Counted from the first letter of the stretch, positions 34,484 to 43,745 are shown. The stretch: DNA of 64,000 nt from Mesorhizobium sp. M4B.F.Ca.ET.203.01.1.1 (GCF_004791025.1 NZ_SRUO01000001.1:434001-498000), one strand, 5' to 3'. Translations and numbers: made by a program. The notes: a model not told the origin generated them from the sequence alone.

Positions 34484-35569
34484 ATGCAGCCGGCAACCCG
34501 TCACGTCTACCTCAATCTCGACGCGTTGCGCGGTGTGGCCGCGATCTGCGTGATGCTCTACCACTTTTCGCCGTTCCTCGCCGACGGCAAGGTGCTGCCG
34601 TCGAGCTACCTGGCGGTCGACCTGTTCTTCCTGCTCAGCGGTTTCGTCATCCCCCACGCCTATGACCGGAAGATCGAGGCGGGGATGGGATTCGGATCCT
34701 TCCTGCTGGTGCGGCTGATCCGGCTCTATCCGCTCTACCTCGCCGGCACCTTGCTCGGCGCCTTCTACCTGCTGATCAAGAACACGCTGATGCCCGGCGA
34801 CTACATGCCGATGTCCGACATCGCCATGATGCTGACGACGGGCATGCTGTTCATCCCGCTGGTCGGCAACGCCTATCACACGATCTTCCCGCTCAATCCG
34901 GCCTCGTGGTCGCTGTTCTTCGAACTGCTGGTGAACATCGCCTATGTGCTCCTGTTCTTCGCCCTGTCGAAGCGTGTGCTCTCGGCGCTCGTCGCCGGCA
35001 GCCTCGCGCTGTTGATCGTCGCCGCGGTGTTTTCCGGCACCCTCGATTTCGGCATGACCGGCGCGACCATCGCCAGCGGCCTGCCGCGCGTCGCCTTCTC
35101 GTTCTTCCTAGGTGTCCTCATCTGCCGGTCGATGGCGCAGGGAGGCACCGGCTTCCTGCAGAGCGGCTACTGGGCCGAGATGGCGCTGCTTCTGACGCTG
35201 GTGATCTTCGCCATAGCGCCGGCCGGCGGCGGCGCGCGCGCTGGCTATGATCTGATCTGCGTGGTGCTGCTGTTCCCGGTCATGGTGACGGTCGGGGCGG
35301 CGGCGCCCACCCGGCCCGGCCTGGCGAAGCTGTTTGGCTGGCTCGGGCGGATCTCCTACCCGATCTACATCATCCATACGCCGATGCTGATGATCATCGC
35401 GGGAGCGGGCAAGGCCGCCTCCATCGATCCGTTCGCCAACCATCCCTGGTTCGGCATCGCCATGGCGGGCGCCGTGATCGTCATCGCCGACGTCGCGACA
35501 CGCATCTATGACGAGCCGGTACGGCGCTTCCTGCAGCGGCTGACCCAGCGCTCTCGCGCCATCGCCTGA
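34484..35569 (+). CDS. exoZ: ExoZ-like membrane acyltransferase (acyltransferase 3 family)
   Basis: 361-residue integral membrane protein with about ten helices, in the OafA/ExoZ family that moves acetyl groups to periplasmic polysaccharide. The family start LNLDALRGVAAICVMLYHF, containing the conserved R-x10-H, is followed by DLFFLLSGFVIPHAY and, near the end, GRISYPIYIIHTPML. S. meliloti ExoZ acetylates succinoglycan, so EPS acetylation is likely here, but OafA-type enzymes with other substrates look the same. It faces exoQ tail to tail with 24 bases between. Confidence 0.75.
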   Translation: MQPATRHVYLNLDALRGVAAICVMLYHFSPFLADGKVLPSSYLAVDLFFLLSGFVIPHAYDRKIEAGMGFGSFLLVRLIRLYPLYLAGTLLGAFYLLIKNTLMPGDYMPMSDIAMMLTTGMLFIPLVGNAYHTIFPLNPASWSLFFELLVNIAYVLLFFALSKRVLSALVAGSLALLIVAAVFSGTLDFGMTGATIASGLPRVAFSFFLGVLICRSMAQGGTGFLQSGYWAEMALLLTLVIFAIAPAGGGARAGYDLICVVLLFPVMVTVGAAAPTRPGLAKLFGWLGRISYPIYIIHTPMLMIIAGAGKAASIDPFANHPWFGIAMAGAVIVIADVATRIYDEPVRRFLQRLTQRSRAIA

Positions 35570-35593
35570 GTTTTTCTCAACGAGAGCAGGCGC

Positions 35594-36862
35594 TCAGCCG
35601 CTTGCGGGCTTCGCTTCCTGGATAGCGACGCGCGTGCGGTGCGGCCGCGCCGCCACGGGCGCCGGGCGCAACTTGAACAGGCCGTAATAGACGACGAACG
35701 AGGCCGTGAAATACGGGCCGAGGATCTCGACCTCGAAGAAGGAGCGGAGCAGCATCAGGCCCACCGCGCCGGCAAGCACGACCGAATCGACGCGCCAGTC
35801 GCGGAAGATCACCGACGAAACGTGTCCCCAGAAGGACCGCAGGATGACCAGGGCAATGAGCGTCACCCCGACGAAGCCAAGCTCGACCAGCGTCTCGATA
35901 TAGGTGTTGTGGAAGTGGAAGCCGGTGCGGGTGGTGATGTAGAACTCGGCCCACAGCCGCTCGGCCTCGGCGAAGCCCTGCACCCAGTAGGCGGCGTAGC
36001 CATAGCCGAGAATCGGGAATTGCTGCGCGGCCTCCCAGCCCTGCTCCCACAGATAGGTGCGGCCGGTAAGCGTCGAGTCCTTGCCGAAGAGGCCGAGCAC
36101 GAAGTCGAGCAGGCCGAGATTGAGCGCAGCCATGACCGCGCCGACCAGCGCGCAGGTGCCGACCGTGAACAGCACCCGCCGATAGCGGCGCGACAGGACC
36201 TTGCTCACGCCGAGCAGCAGGACGACGCCGACGGCCGCCGGCAGCGACGCCACCGAGGTGGCGGAATGGGCGATCGCCAGCATATAGAGGGACAGCAGGC
36301 CGATCGGCGCCGTCCACACCAGGCTCTGCCAGCCGCGCCGGTAGAAGATGGCAAAGACAAAGCAGAAATAGAGGCCGAGCGAGGCGAAGAAGCCGACCTG
36401 GTTCTTGGAGCCGAAGGCGCCGACGAAATTGGTGGTCCCGTCGATGGTGTCGAGCGCGTAGCCGCCGACGCGCAGCGAATAGAGCAGCACGAGGAAGATG
36501 CCGATCAGCGAGCCGACCACCAGCGTGCGGACACTGACCGTGCGCGCGGCGACATAGGCGCACAATATGTGCGAGAAATACTGCAGCGCCGCCCGCGCCG
36601 TTGTGCCGGGCGCATGCGACCAGAACACCGAGAAGCAGATATAGGCGGCGAACAGCAGCGGCAGCCAGGCGTCGGAGAGATGCCGCAGGAACCGCCGGTA
36701 GTCGACCAGGATCAGCGGCAGCCAGACCGCATAATAGGCGAGGATGAGAACCTTGCCGAAATTCGTGGAATAGGCGAAGGCGATGACCGAGATGGCAACG
36801 GCAAAGGCGCCGTAGACGGCATTCCTGTCCGGATCGATCAACAAGGATTTTGGAATCTTCAT
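35594..36862 (-). CDS. exoQ: ExoQ: EPS polymerase (Wzy-like, O-antigen ligase family)
   Basis: 422-residue polytopic inner-membrane protein with ~10-12 helices and the large periplasmic loop of the Wzy_C family. The stretch WSHAPGTTARAALQYFSHIL and the loop containing LTGRTYLWEQGWEAAQQFPILGYG (written here in part as TLTGRTYLWEQG and PILGYGYAAYW) are diagnostic. It joins flipped repeat units into polymer with ExoP. In S. meliloti exoQ follows exoF on the same strand; here it is inverted and has its own upstream region with the motif at 36954. Confidence 0.85.
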   Translation of the reverse strand: MKIPKSLLIDPDRNAVYGAFAVAISVIAFAYSTNFGKVLILAYYAVWLPLILVDYRRFLRHLSDAWLPLLFAAYICFSVFWSHAPGTTARAALQYFSHILCAYVAARTVSVRTLVVGSLIGIFLVLLYSLRVGGYALDTIDGTTNFVGAFGSKNQVGFFASLGLYFCFVFAIFYRRGWQSLVWTAPIGLLSLYMLAIAHSATSVASLPAAVGVVLLLGVSKVLSRRYRRVLFTVGTCALVGAVMAALNLGLLDFVLGLFGKDSTLTGRTYLWEQGWEAAQQFPILGYGYAAYWVQGFAEAERLWAEFYITTRTGFHFHNTYIETLVELGFVGVTLIALVILRSFWGHVSSVIFRDWRVDSVVLAGAVGLMLLRSFFEVEILGPYFTASFVVYYGLFKLRPAPVAARPHRTRVAIQEAKPASG

Positions 36863-36953
36863 ACCCCTACCGGATATCTCTTTCGCTGAGCCCTCGGGAG
36901 CGGGCTGTCAAAGGCCGGTGCGAAGCCCCGGGGCATTCCCGATCCGGGCTTCC

Positions 36954-36969
36954 ATTGTGCAGTGCAATA
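36954..36969 (-). promoter_or_regulatory. TNTTGCRNTGCA motif upstream of exoQ
   Basis: In the exoQ direction it reads TATTGCACTGCACAAT, ending 91 bases before the ATG. It keeps the 12-base core but not the trailing GCAA. The remaining bases to 37114 hold no gene I can support. Confidence 0.4.
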
Positions 36970-37114
36970 TAACTTACCGTCCTATCGTGCGGCACTCAAC
37001 GACAAATGTTGTCGCGGGCAAATGAGCGCCTGCAAGCCATATGGCACAAACGCATGGCGCGAATGCGGCGACGGCGCGTGTCGAGGCGCTGCCGGCCACC
37101 CTCGCGCGCCGGCG

Positions 37115-37942
37115 CTACCACAAGGCGCCGCCGGTGATCTGGATGTTTTCCATGGTGATGCCCCTGGCGGCGTCCGAGCACAGGAACACCGCGAGCGCGG
37201 CGATCTCCTGCGGCTGCAACATGCGGCCCTGGGGATTGCCCTTCCTGAGTTCGTCCATCGCCTCCTCGACGCTGCGGCCCTTGCCTTCGCGCGCCACCAC
37301 CTGGGCGACGTTGCGGCGCATCAGCTCGGTCTCGACCCAGGTGGGGCTGATCATGACGCAGGTGACCCCGTGCGGCGCGCCTTCCAGCGCGACGCACCGG
37401 GTGAGGCCGAGCAGGCCGGCCTTGGAGGCGCAGTAGGCGGGATTGTCCTTCCAGCCGACGGTGGCGGCGGTGGAACCGATGTTGACGATGCGGCCCCAGC
37501 CGCGCTCGATCATGGCGGGCAGCACGGCGCGAGTGACGCGGAAGGCGCCAGTCAGGTTGGTGTCGACGATCTTGTCCCAGAGCGCGTCGGAATGACCGCA
37601 GACCGGCTGCTCGGCGGTGGTGCCGGCAGCGTTGACGAGGATATCGATCGGCCCGAGCGCGCCTTGCGCCTCGGCAACGAAACGGTTGGTGAGATCGCTG
37701 TCGCGCACATCGAGATGCGCGGCGTGCACCCTGGTGCCATGCGCGGCCAGCGCCGAGCGGACGCGTTCTATCTCTTCGGCGCCGGGATAGTAGGCGGCAT
37801 CGGTCCCGCCCGAATCTGGAGCGGCCACGTAAGAGCCGACGGCGACGCTTGCCCCGGCCTGGGCGAGCGCGGCGGCGATGGCGAAACCCATGCCGGAAAA
37901 ACCGCCGGTGACGATCGCGCTGCGGCCGGACAGATTGGTCAT
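37115..37942 (-). CDS. SDR-family oxidoreductase, acetone-operon associated
   Basis: 275-residue classical short-chain dehydrogenase. It has VTGGFSGMGFAIA (cofactor glycines), NAAGT, the catalytic Ser of NIGSTAAT and Tyr-x3-Lys in YCASKAGLLGLTR, plus the C-terminal GGALW in place of the usual GG. It follows the acetone carboxylase gamma gene by 49 bases on the same strand. Conversion of a product such as acetoacetate to 3-hydroxybutyrate, or oxidation of an alcohol feeding acetone, would fit the context; the sequence alone does not decide. Confidence 0.8.
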   Translation of the reverse strand: MTNLSGRSAIVTGGFSGMGFAIAAALAQAGASVAVGSYVAAPDSGGTDAAYYPGAEEIERVRSALAAHGTRVHAAHLDVRDSDLTNRFVAEAQGALGPIDILVNAAGTTAEQPVCGHSDALWDKIVDTNLTGAFRVTRAVLPAMIERGWGRIVNIGSTAATVGWKDNPAYCASKAGLLGLTRCVALEGAPHGVTCVMISPTWVETELMRRNVAQVVAREGKGRSVEEAMDELRKGNPQGRMLQPQEIAALAVFLCSDAARGITMENIQITGGALW

Positions 37943-37991
37943 CGAGCACCTCCGGGATCAGACGGCTGCATAACCTCCCCGCCCATCGCCA

Positions 37992-38498
37992 TCAACCTCC
38001 CTTGCTTGACGGCTCCAGCGGCTTGCCCAGCCAGTCGCGATAGAAGCCTTCGAGGTCCGGCTCGAAATCATGCACGATCGGATAGCCGGGCGCCGCCGCC
38101 TCGACCTCGTGCAGGGTACCGCATTCGGGGCAGATGAATTCCCGGATCTCCATCCATTCGGGATCCGGCAGGTCGCTGTTCGGGTAGATTTCGCGCAGCG
38201 TCTCCTCTGTGTCGCGCACGATGATCGCGGCCTTCAGCTTCCAGTTCCGGCGGTAGTCGCCGAAGGAATGGCCGCATTCGCATTTCGTCACCCGCTCGCC
38301 ACCGCTCTGGCAGATGAAGAGGTGGTCGCCGACCGGCAGCAGGATCGGATCCTTCCAGCCGACGCGATCCTGCAGCACCGCGACATACTTGAAGAAGCGG
38401 TCGTCGTCCTTGTAGGCGCTCATGATGCGACGCGTCTGCGGCCAGGGCAGCGTGCCGGCTACCAGATCGGCGATGACTTCCTTGCTGTATGAGGTCAT
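37992..38498 (-). CDS. acxC: Acetone carboxylase gamma subunit
   Basis: 168-residue small subunit of the ATP-dependent acetone carboxylase heterohexamer. Two cysteine pairs, CECGHSFGDYRRNWK and ICPECGTLHEV, form a likely zinc site. The length equals that of characterised AcxC proteins. The start is the ATG at 38498; longer open frame upstream overlaps acxB. It is 5 bases from the alpha-subunit gene, in the order acxA-acxB-acxC. Confidence 0.9.
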   Translation of the reverse strand: MTSYSKEVIADLVAGTLPWPQTRRIMSAYKDDDRFFKYVAVLQDRVGWKDPILLPVGDHLFICQSGGERVTKCECGHSFGDYRRNWKLKAAIIVRDTEETLREIYPNSDLPDPEWMEIREFICPECGTLHEVEAAAPGYPIVHDFEPDLEGFYRDWLGKPLEPSSKGG

Positions 38499-38503
38499 GT
38501 CCC

Positions 38504-40699
38504 CTACTCCACGCCGAAGGTCGATTGGGCATCGACATCCCAGAAGGTCGAAAAATCCCTGGTGAAGCGCGCGGAAAGCTTGATCGCGCTGGCATACATC
38601 TTCTTCACCTCGGGCGCGAAATCGGCGGCCTTTACCCGCTCGCGCTCCTTGGCCATCCACTCGGAAACGGGCTTGGCGCGCGCCAGCCGCTTGGCCCGCA
38701 TCTCGGCGCGGTGGCGCTTGGTGGCCTCGATATTGGCGACCGGGAAGCCCTCCCCGTCCTCGTCGAGCACGATGCCGAAGATGCCTTCCGCCGCTTCCCT
38801 GGTGAGAAAACCGTTCTCGACGTCCCAGGCGGTCTTGAGCGGATCACGCTCCAGCACGTCGCCGTAACCGCCGCCGCCATTGTAGGAATGGGTGAAGACG
38901 TCGCCGGTCTTGTGCGGCGCGGTGATGTATGGCCCTTCCATCGTCACATGCTGGCCTTCGAGCCGCACCTCCAGTTCCGAGCGATACGGATTGGTGCCGG
39001 TGTGGTGCGCCAGCGGCGCGCCTTTTTCGGCAAGCTCGAAGATGTTGGTGTCGCGCACCGCGCGATGTTTCTGGCAGGTCGGCGCCGGATAGCCGCCGCA
39101 CAAGCCGCCATTGTCGAAGACGCGCGAGGAGTGCTCGGAGGTGACCAGCCGCAAATGGTCGGTCTTCGAAACCAGCCAGGTCGACAGGAAGGAACAGCCG
39201 CCGCGATATTTGCCGGCGCCGCCGGAATTGGGAACGATGGAGCGGCCGATATAGAGCATCGGCATGTTCTGTTCCCAGATCTCGATATTGCCCATGTCGG
39301 ATTCCGGGTTCCAGCCGACATAGGCGGTGTCGAGACCGTCCTTGATGGCAAGTGCGCCGGAGCCGGCGGCGGCGCATTCGAAATGCGCCATGCCGAACAG
39401 CGTGCCGTACTGGCTCTGGCCGCCCATCTCGATCATCGGGCTGTTGACCTGACCGACGAAAGCCTCCTCGACGAAGCCGCGGGCGATGAAGGAGCGCGAC
39501 AAGAGCCGCTGGAAGACGCCATAGGCGGGCAGCAGCAGCGCCCAGGAGGTGGCGGTCGCCACCATCTCGTTGTCCGGATTGGTCCAGGTGCCGTGCGGCA
39601 GCTTCAGCTCCGTCGCCATCCAGGCGCCGTCATTGACAAGACCCTCGAAATTCATGTGCTGGGTCAGGGTCACGAACATGCCGCCATCCATGCCGGCCGG
39701 CGTGCAGTTCATCGAATGGTAGCCCCAGGGCTGGGTGCCCTCGAAGTCCATGATGATCTTGCCGTCGGTGGTGATCTCCATCTCGATCGGCATGTTGTAG
39801 AGCCAGTCGGGATCGCCGAGCGGCTGGTAGCCCGGCTTGCCGGCGGTGACGTGGCCGTAGAAGGTGTGGCCGCGATAGATGCCGGGCACGGTAAGCTGGC
39901 GGGTGCGGGCGAGCTGGGCTCGGCGGCCCTCCTCGATGAATTCCTTCGACACCTGCATCCAGTAGTCGAGGCCGATCTCGTCGATCAGCGCCTTGACGCT
40001 CTCGCGCATGTCGATGCAGGAGGCGACCTTGGCCTTCTCGTCCAGCACCCAGTAGATCGGCATGCGCAAGTTGCGCTCGCAGCGGATGACATAGTCGCGG
40101 CGCAGCTCATCGTTCTCGCCGACCTTCTCGGCGCAGACGAACAGGCCTTCGGTGAAGCGCTCCTGCGCCAGCGCCACGTCGCCGCCGGGGGTGATGCCGC
40201 CGGCCTCGAGCTCGTGGCAGACGGCGCCGGCCCAGCCAACGAGCTTGCCGGAATGGAAGATCGGCACCACGTCCATCACATCTGGCACCTGGACGGTGCC
40301 GATGAAGGCGTCGTTGTTGGCGAAGATGTCGCCGTCGCGGATCTGCGGGTTCTCCTCGTAGCCGTTGCGGATCATCCATTTGATGAAGCGGCTCATCGTG
40401 TGCACATGCACCATGATGCCGTTGGAGAGCGCGATCGCGTCGCCTTCCGGCGTGTAGATGGCGACGACCATCTCGCCGACTTCGCGCACGCCGGGCGAGG
40501 CCGAGATGCGGCGGGCCATCTCGCGCGCCGACACGCAGTAGGCGCGCAGCTTGGTGTGCAGCGTCTCGAACTTCAGCGGGTCCTGGTTGCGCAGCTCGAG
40601 CTCGGTGATGCCGTCATAGCAGCCGGTCTCTTCCATCAGCCTTTCGGATTCGATCAGCCGCTCGCGGATGCGGAGCGCTGAGGCGGGTTTGTCCAGCAT
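38504..40699 (-). CDS. acxB: Acetone carboxylase alpha subunit (hydantoinase B family)
   Basis: 731-residue HyuB-family protein that holds the metal carboxylation site joining phosphorylated acetone (enol phosphate) and phosphorylated bicarbonate to acetoacetate. Recognisable blocks are GDIFANNDAFIGTVQVPDV, FEGTQPWGYHSMNCTPAG, FVGQVNSPMIEMGGQSQYG and the glycine-rich SYNGGGGYGDVLERDP near the C-terminus. The start chosen, ATG 40699, leaves 14 bases to acxA. The adjoining acxA and acxC make acetone carboxylase far more likely than 5-oxoprolinase or hydantoinase. Confidence 0.9.
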   Translation of the reverse strand: MLDKPASALRIRERLIESERLMEETGCYDGITELELRNQDPLKFETLHTKLRAYCVSAREMARRISASPGVREVGEMVVAIYTPEGDAIALSNGIMVHVHTMSRFIKWMIRNGYEENPQIRDGDIFANNDAFIGTVQVPDVMDVVPIFHSGKLVGWAGAVCHELEAGGITPGGDVALAQERFTEGLFVCAEKVGENDELRRDYVIRCERNLRMPIYWVLDEKAKVASCIDMRESVKALIDEIGLDYWMQVSKEFIEEGRRAQLARTRQLTVPGIYRGHTFYGHVTAGKPGYQPLGDPDWLYNMPIEMEITTDGKIIMDFEGTQPWGYHSMNCTPAGMDGGMFVTLTQHMNFEGLVNDGAWMATELKLPHGTWTNPDNEMVATATSWALLLPAYGVFQRLLSRSFIARGFVEEAFVGQVNSPMIEMGGQSQYGTLFGMAHFECAAAGSGALAIKDGLDTAYVGWNPESDMGNIEIWEQNMPMLYIGRSIVPNSGGAGKYRGGCSFLSTWLVSKTDHLRLVTSEHSSRVFDNGGLCGGYPAPTCQKHRAVRDTNIFELAEKGAPLAHHTGTNPYRSELEVRLEGQHVTMEGPYITAPHKTGDVFTHSYNGGGGYGDVLERDPLKTAWDVENGFLTREAAEGIFGIVLDEDGEGFPVANIEATKRHRAEMRAKRLARAKPVSEWMAKERERVKAADFAPEVKKMYASAIKLSARFTRDFSTFWDVDAQSTFGVE

Positions 40700-40713
40700 G
40701 GCGTTCGGCCTTC

Positions 40714-42855
40714 TCAAGCGTGGGAGTAGTGGAGCAGCGTCCATTCATCGACGAAGACGCGGTCCTGCGGGTGGACGACGAGCGTCGTCGCCGGATGTTC
40801 GATGATGGCCGGGCCGATGACTTCGTGGCCGGGCTGCAGCAGGTCCATCTCGTAGAGATTGGCCTTGTGCCAGCGGCCGCCGATATAGGCTTCGCGCACG
40901 CCCTTGTGGGCAGAAGCCGGATCCGGCTTGCCGAGCGGCCGCTTGACCAGCATCGGTTTGACCTTGTCGGCGGTGGCGATCAGCCCGAGCTCGGTGATCG
41001 AGAAGCCGGCTTCGCCATAGCGCGAGACGCGGTGGTTGACCTTGGCGTAGACCGCCTCGAACTCGGCGATGACCCTGCGCATGTCGTCGGCCGAAGCGAT
41101 TGCCGACAGCGGCGCCATCACCTCGACATCCTCGAGCTGGCCGGTGTAGCGCATCATCAGGAACGGCACGGTCCTGACCTTGTCCAGCGCATGGCCGTCG
41201 GCAACCATTTCGTCGACCGCCGCCCTGGTCAGATCGTTCCAGACGGCCGTGACCTTGGCGCCGAAGGCCTGCAGCTCGTCGTCGCTGGCGCGCGCGCCGA
41301 TGTCGATCTGCGTCGACACCGAATGGCGGCGCATGAAGTCGGCGGTGGTGCAGCCGAAGGCCGAGAAGGCTGCGGCGAACTGGAAGGTGAGGATGTCCTT
41401 GAAGCCGATGCCCCTGGAGCAGCCGGCAAGATGCAGCGGCCCGGAGCCGCCATAGGACAAGAGCGTGAACTCCGACGGATGGATGCCTTGTCCGGAGATG
41501 ACGCGGCGCAGCGCGTTGTTGGCGTCGGCCTCGAGCATCTCGATCATGCCTTCGGCGGCTTCCTCGACGCCGACGCCGAGCACCCGCGCGCATTTCTCCT
41601 CAAAGGCCTTCCGCGCCTTCTCGACCTGCAGCACGACCTTGCCGCCGAGGAAGTAATGCGGGTTCAACCGGCCCAGAATGGCGTCGCAGTCGGCGATGGT
41701 CGGCTCGGTGCCGCCCTTGGCGAAGCAGATCGGTCCGGGATCGGAGCCGGCGCTTTCCGGTCCGAGCGAAACCTTGCGGGTGAGCGGATCGACCTTGAGG
41801 ATCATGCCGGCGCCGGCGCCGATCGTATCAAGATGCAGCGTCGGCACGTTGAGCTTGAAACGGTCCATCAGCGGCTCGTTCTCGATCCGCGTCTGGCCGC
41901 GCGTGATGACGCCCATGTCGAAGGAGGTGCCGCCCATGTCCGAGCAGATCAGCGAGTCGTTGCCGATCAGCTTGCCGACATAGGCAGCACCCAGGATGCC
42001 GCCGATCGGCCCGGAGATCATGGTCTCGTGCAGGCGAGGATGGTTGATCGAGGTCAGGCCGCCGAAAGAGAGCAGCGTCTGCACGCCGTATTTGAAGCCG
42101 TATTTCTTGGAGACGTCCTCGATGCCCTTGAGCTGCCTACGGCCGCGCGAGGTGGCGTAGGCCTCGATCAGCACCGAGTTCAACCGCGACTGCTCGCGGA
42201 CGACCGGACGCACCTCGTGACTGGTGTAGACGAGGATGTCGGCGCCGGCGGCGGCGATTTCCTCGCGGCAGATTTCGGCGATGCGCTTCTCATGCGCCGG
42301 ATTGACGTGCGAGAAGACGGTCATGATGCAGATCGCCTCGACCTCGTCGGCAATCAGCTTCTTGGCCGCCGCATGCACCTCGTGCTCGTAGAGCGGCAGG
42401 ATGACGTCGCCGAACTGGTCGATGCGTTCGGTCACGCCATGGGTGCGGCGGCGCGGCACCAGCGGATCGGGATGGTGATGGGTGACCGCATGCAGGCGGT
42501 CGGCATAGGAATAGTCCGCCCAGGCCTGCAGGCCGCGGCCCATCAGGATCATGTCCTCGAGGCCTTTGGTGGTGATCAGGCCGAGCTTGCGGCCGGTGCG
42601 CGACAACAGCGTGTTGAGCATGCCGGTGCCGGAGTAGAGCACCACGTTGACGCCCGAAAACAGGTCCTGCAGCGAGATGCCCCAGGCATCGGCCGCGTCC
42701 TCTGCCGAGGCGAGGAAGCCCTCGGCCTCGTTCCTCGGCGTGGTCGCCGACTTGCCGATCTTGAAGTGACCGTCCTGATCGACAAGGATCGTGTCGGTCA
42801 TGGTGCCGCCGGCGTCGATGCCGATGACGATGGGATTGGTGGTGATCTGGTCCAC
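40714..42855 (-). CDS. acxA: Acetone carboxylase beta subunit (hydantoinase A family)
   Basis: 713-residue HyuA-family ATP-binding subunit, first gene of the acx operon. The N-terminal actin-like phosphate loop is VIGIDAGGTMTDTILVD; CSDMGGTSFDMGVI and LSYGGSGPLHLAGCSRG are the later nucleotide-binding loops. It hydrolyses ATP (to AMP) to activate acetone and bicarbonate. The size fits AcxA. It is divergent from a LuxR-type regulator, with 110 bases between the start codons. Confidence 0.9.
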   Translation of the reverse strand: MDQITTNPIVIGIDAGGTMTDTILVDQDGHFKIGKSATTPRNEAEGFLASAEDAADAWGISLQDLFSGVNVVLYSGTGMLNTLLSRTGRKLGLITTKGLEDMILMGRGLQAWADYSYADRLHAVTHHHPDPLVPRRRTHGVTERIDQFGDVILPLYEHEVHAAAKKLIADEVEAICIMTVFSHVNPAHEKRIAEICREEIAAAGADILVYTSHEVRPVVREQSRLNSVLIEAYATSRGRRQLKGIEDVSKKYGFKYGVQTLLSFGGLTSINHPRLHETMISGPIGGILGAAYVGKLIGNDSLICSDMGGTSFDMGVITRGQTRIENEPLMDRFKLNVPTLHLDTIGAGAGMILKVDPLTRKVSLGPESAGSDPGPICFAKGGTEPTIADCDAILGRLNPHYFLGGKVVLQVEKARKAFEEKCARVLGVGVEEAAEGMIEMLEADANNALRRVISGQGIHPSEFTLLSYGGSGPLHLAGCSRGIGFKDILTFQFAAAFSAFGCTTADFMRRHSVSTQIDIGARASDDELQAFGAKVTAVWNDLTRAAVDEMVADGHALDKVRTVPFLMMRYTGQLEDVEVMAPLSAIASADDMRRVIAEFEAVYAKVNHRVSRYGEAGFSITELGLIATADKVKPMLVKRPLGKPDPASAHKGVREAYIGGRWHKANLYEMDLLQPGHEVIGPAIIEHPATTLVVHPQDRVFVDEWTLLHYSHA

Positions 42856-42895
42856 GGGTCGCTTTCCCTTGCCGAGAATGACCGCAGGCTAGATT

Positions 42896-42910
42896 CGATC
42901 GGCCCGATCG
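42896..42910. promoter_or_regulatory. Inverted repeat between acxA and luxR-type gene
   Basis: CGATCGG-C-CCGATCG, a perfect 7+7 dyad, ~40 bases upstream of the acxA ATG and ~55 bases upstream of the regulator ATG. Its position in the divergent promoter makes it a candidate operator. Confidence 0.4.
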
Positions 42911-42965
42911 CGCCATATGCCTAAAGACACAATGACGCTTGGGCCGGGTTCGCCGAGAAAAGGGC

Positions 42966-43745
42966 ATGCGCATGGGCACTATCTGGGCGCCGCTGGCCAG
43001 GGCGATCGCCGCCACCGGCACGGACCGGCATGTCGACTGCCTGATCGACCTGATCGGCGCCGACATCGCGCATGACCTGGTCACGGTCACCCGCTATTCG
43101 GCGACGACGACGCCCGAATTCGTCAAGCATCGGCGCTTTTCGGACGAGATGGTGCGACGCTATCTCGCCAGCTACTACATCTTCGACCCCTTCTATGCCT
43201 CCTGGCGGCAGGAGCGCCGGCTGGGCATCCTGCCTCTGAAGCATTTCGCCGACGACAGGGCCAAGCGCGGGCAATACATAGCCGGTTTCCTGGCGCAGTC
43301 GGAGATCTGCGACGAGGTCGGCATCATGCTGTCCGACGGCGGCGACTGGTGCCTCGGCATCTTCCTCGATCGCTCGACCGCGTCGTTCAAGGACAGTGAG
43401 ATCGCGCTGCTCGTCGAGCGGTTGCCGGTGTTCGAGGCACTGCATGCGCTGGACATCAAGGCGCGCGGCAGCGCGTTTTCCCGAACATCGACCCCCACAG
43501 GCCCCGGTGCCTCGCCTCAGCAGAAACCGACTGTCCCGGCGAGCCTCTGGCCGGAACTTTCGCTGCGCGAAAGAGAGCTGGTCCAGCTGGTGCTGGCCGG
43601 GCATCCGACCGCCAACATCGCCGAGCGCCTCGGCATCACCGTCGGCACCGTCAAGAACCATCGCCGGCGGATCTATGAGAAGCTCGACATCACCACCGAG
43701 CGCGAGCTGTTCCTGCAGTTTTTCCAGCACCCGACAGAGAGATAG
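42966..43745 (+). CDS. LuxR-family regulator, probable control of acx operon
   Basis: 259 residues. The C-terminal GerE/LuxR helix-turn-helix is clear: LSLRERELVQLVLAGHPTAN, IAERLGITVGTVKNHRRRIY, EKLD. The N-terminal ~170 residues show no autoinducer-domain signature I recognise (the W/Y/D pattern of acyl-homoserine-lactone receptors is absent), so it may sense another ligand. Start candidates are ATG 42966 and 42972. Divergent placement next to acxA suggests that it regulates acetone use. Known acetone operons are often driven by sigma-54 activators, so a LuxR regulator would be a different solution. Confidence 0.75.
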   Translation: MRMGTIWAPLARAIAATGTDRHVDCLIDLIGADIAHDLVTVTRYSATTTPEFVKHRRFSDEMVRRYLASYYIFDPFYASWRQERRLGILPLKHFADDRAKRGQYIAGFLAQSEICDEVGIMLSDGGDWCLGIFLDRSTASFKDSEIALLVERLPVFEALHALDIKARGSAFSRTSTPTGPGASPQQKPTVPASLWPELSLRERELVQLVLAGHPTANIAERLGITVGTVKNHRRRIYEKLDITTERELFLQFFQHPTER

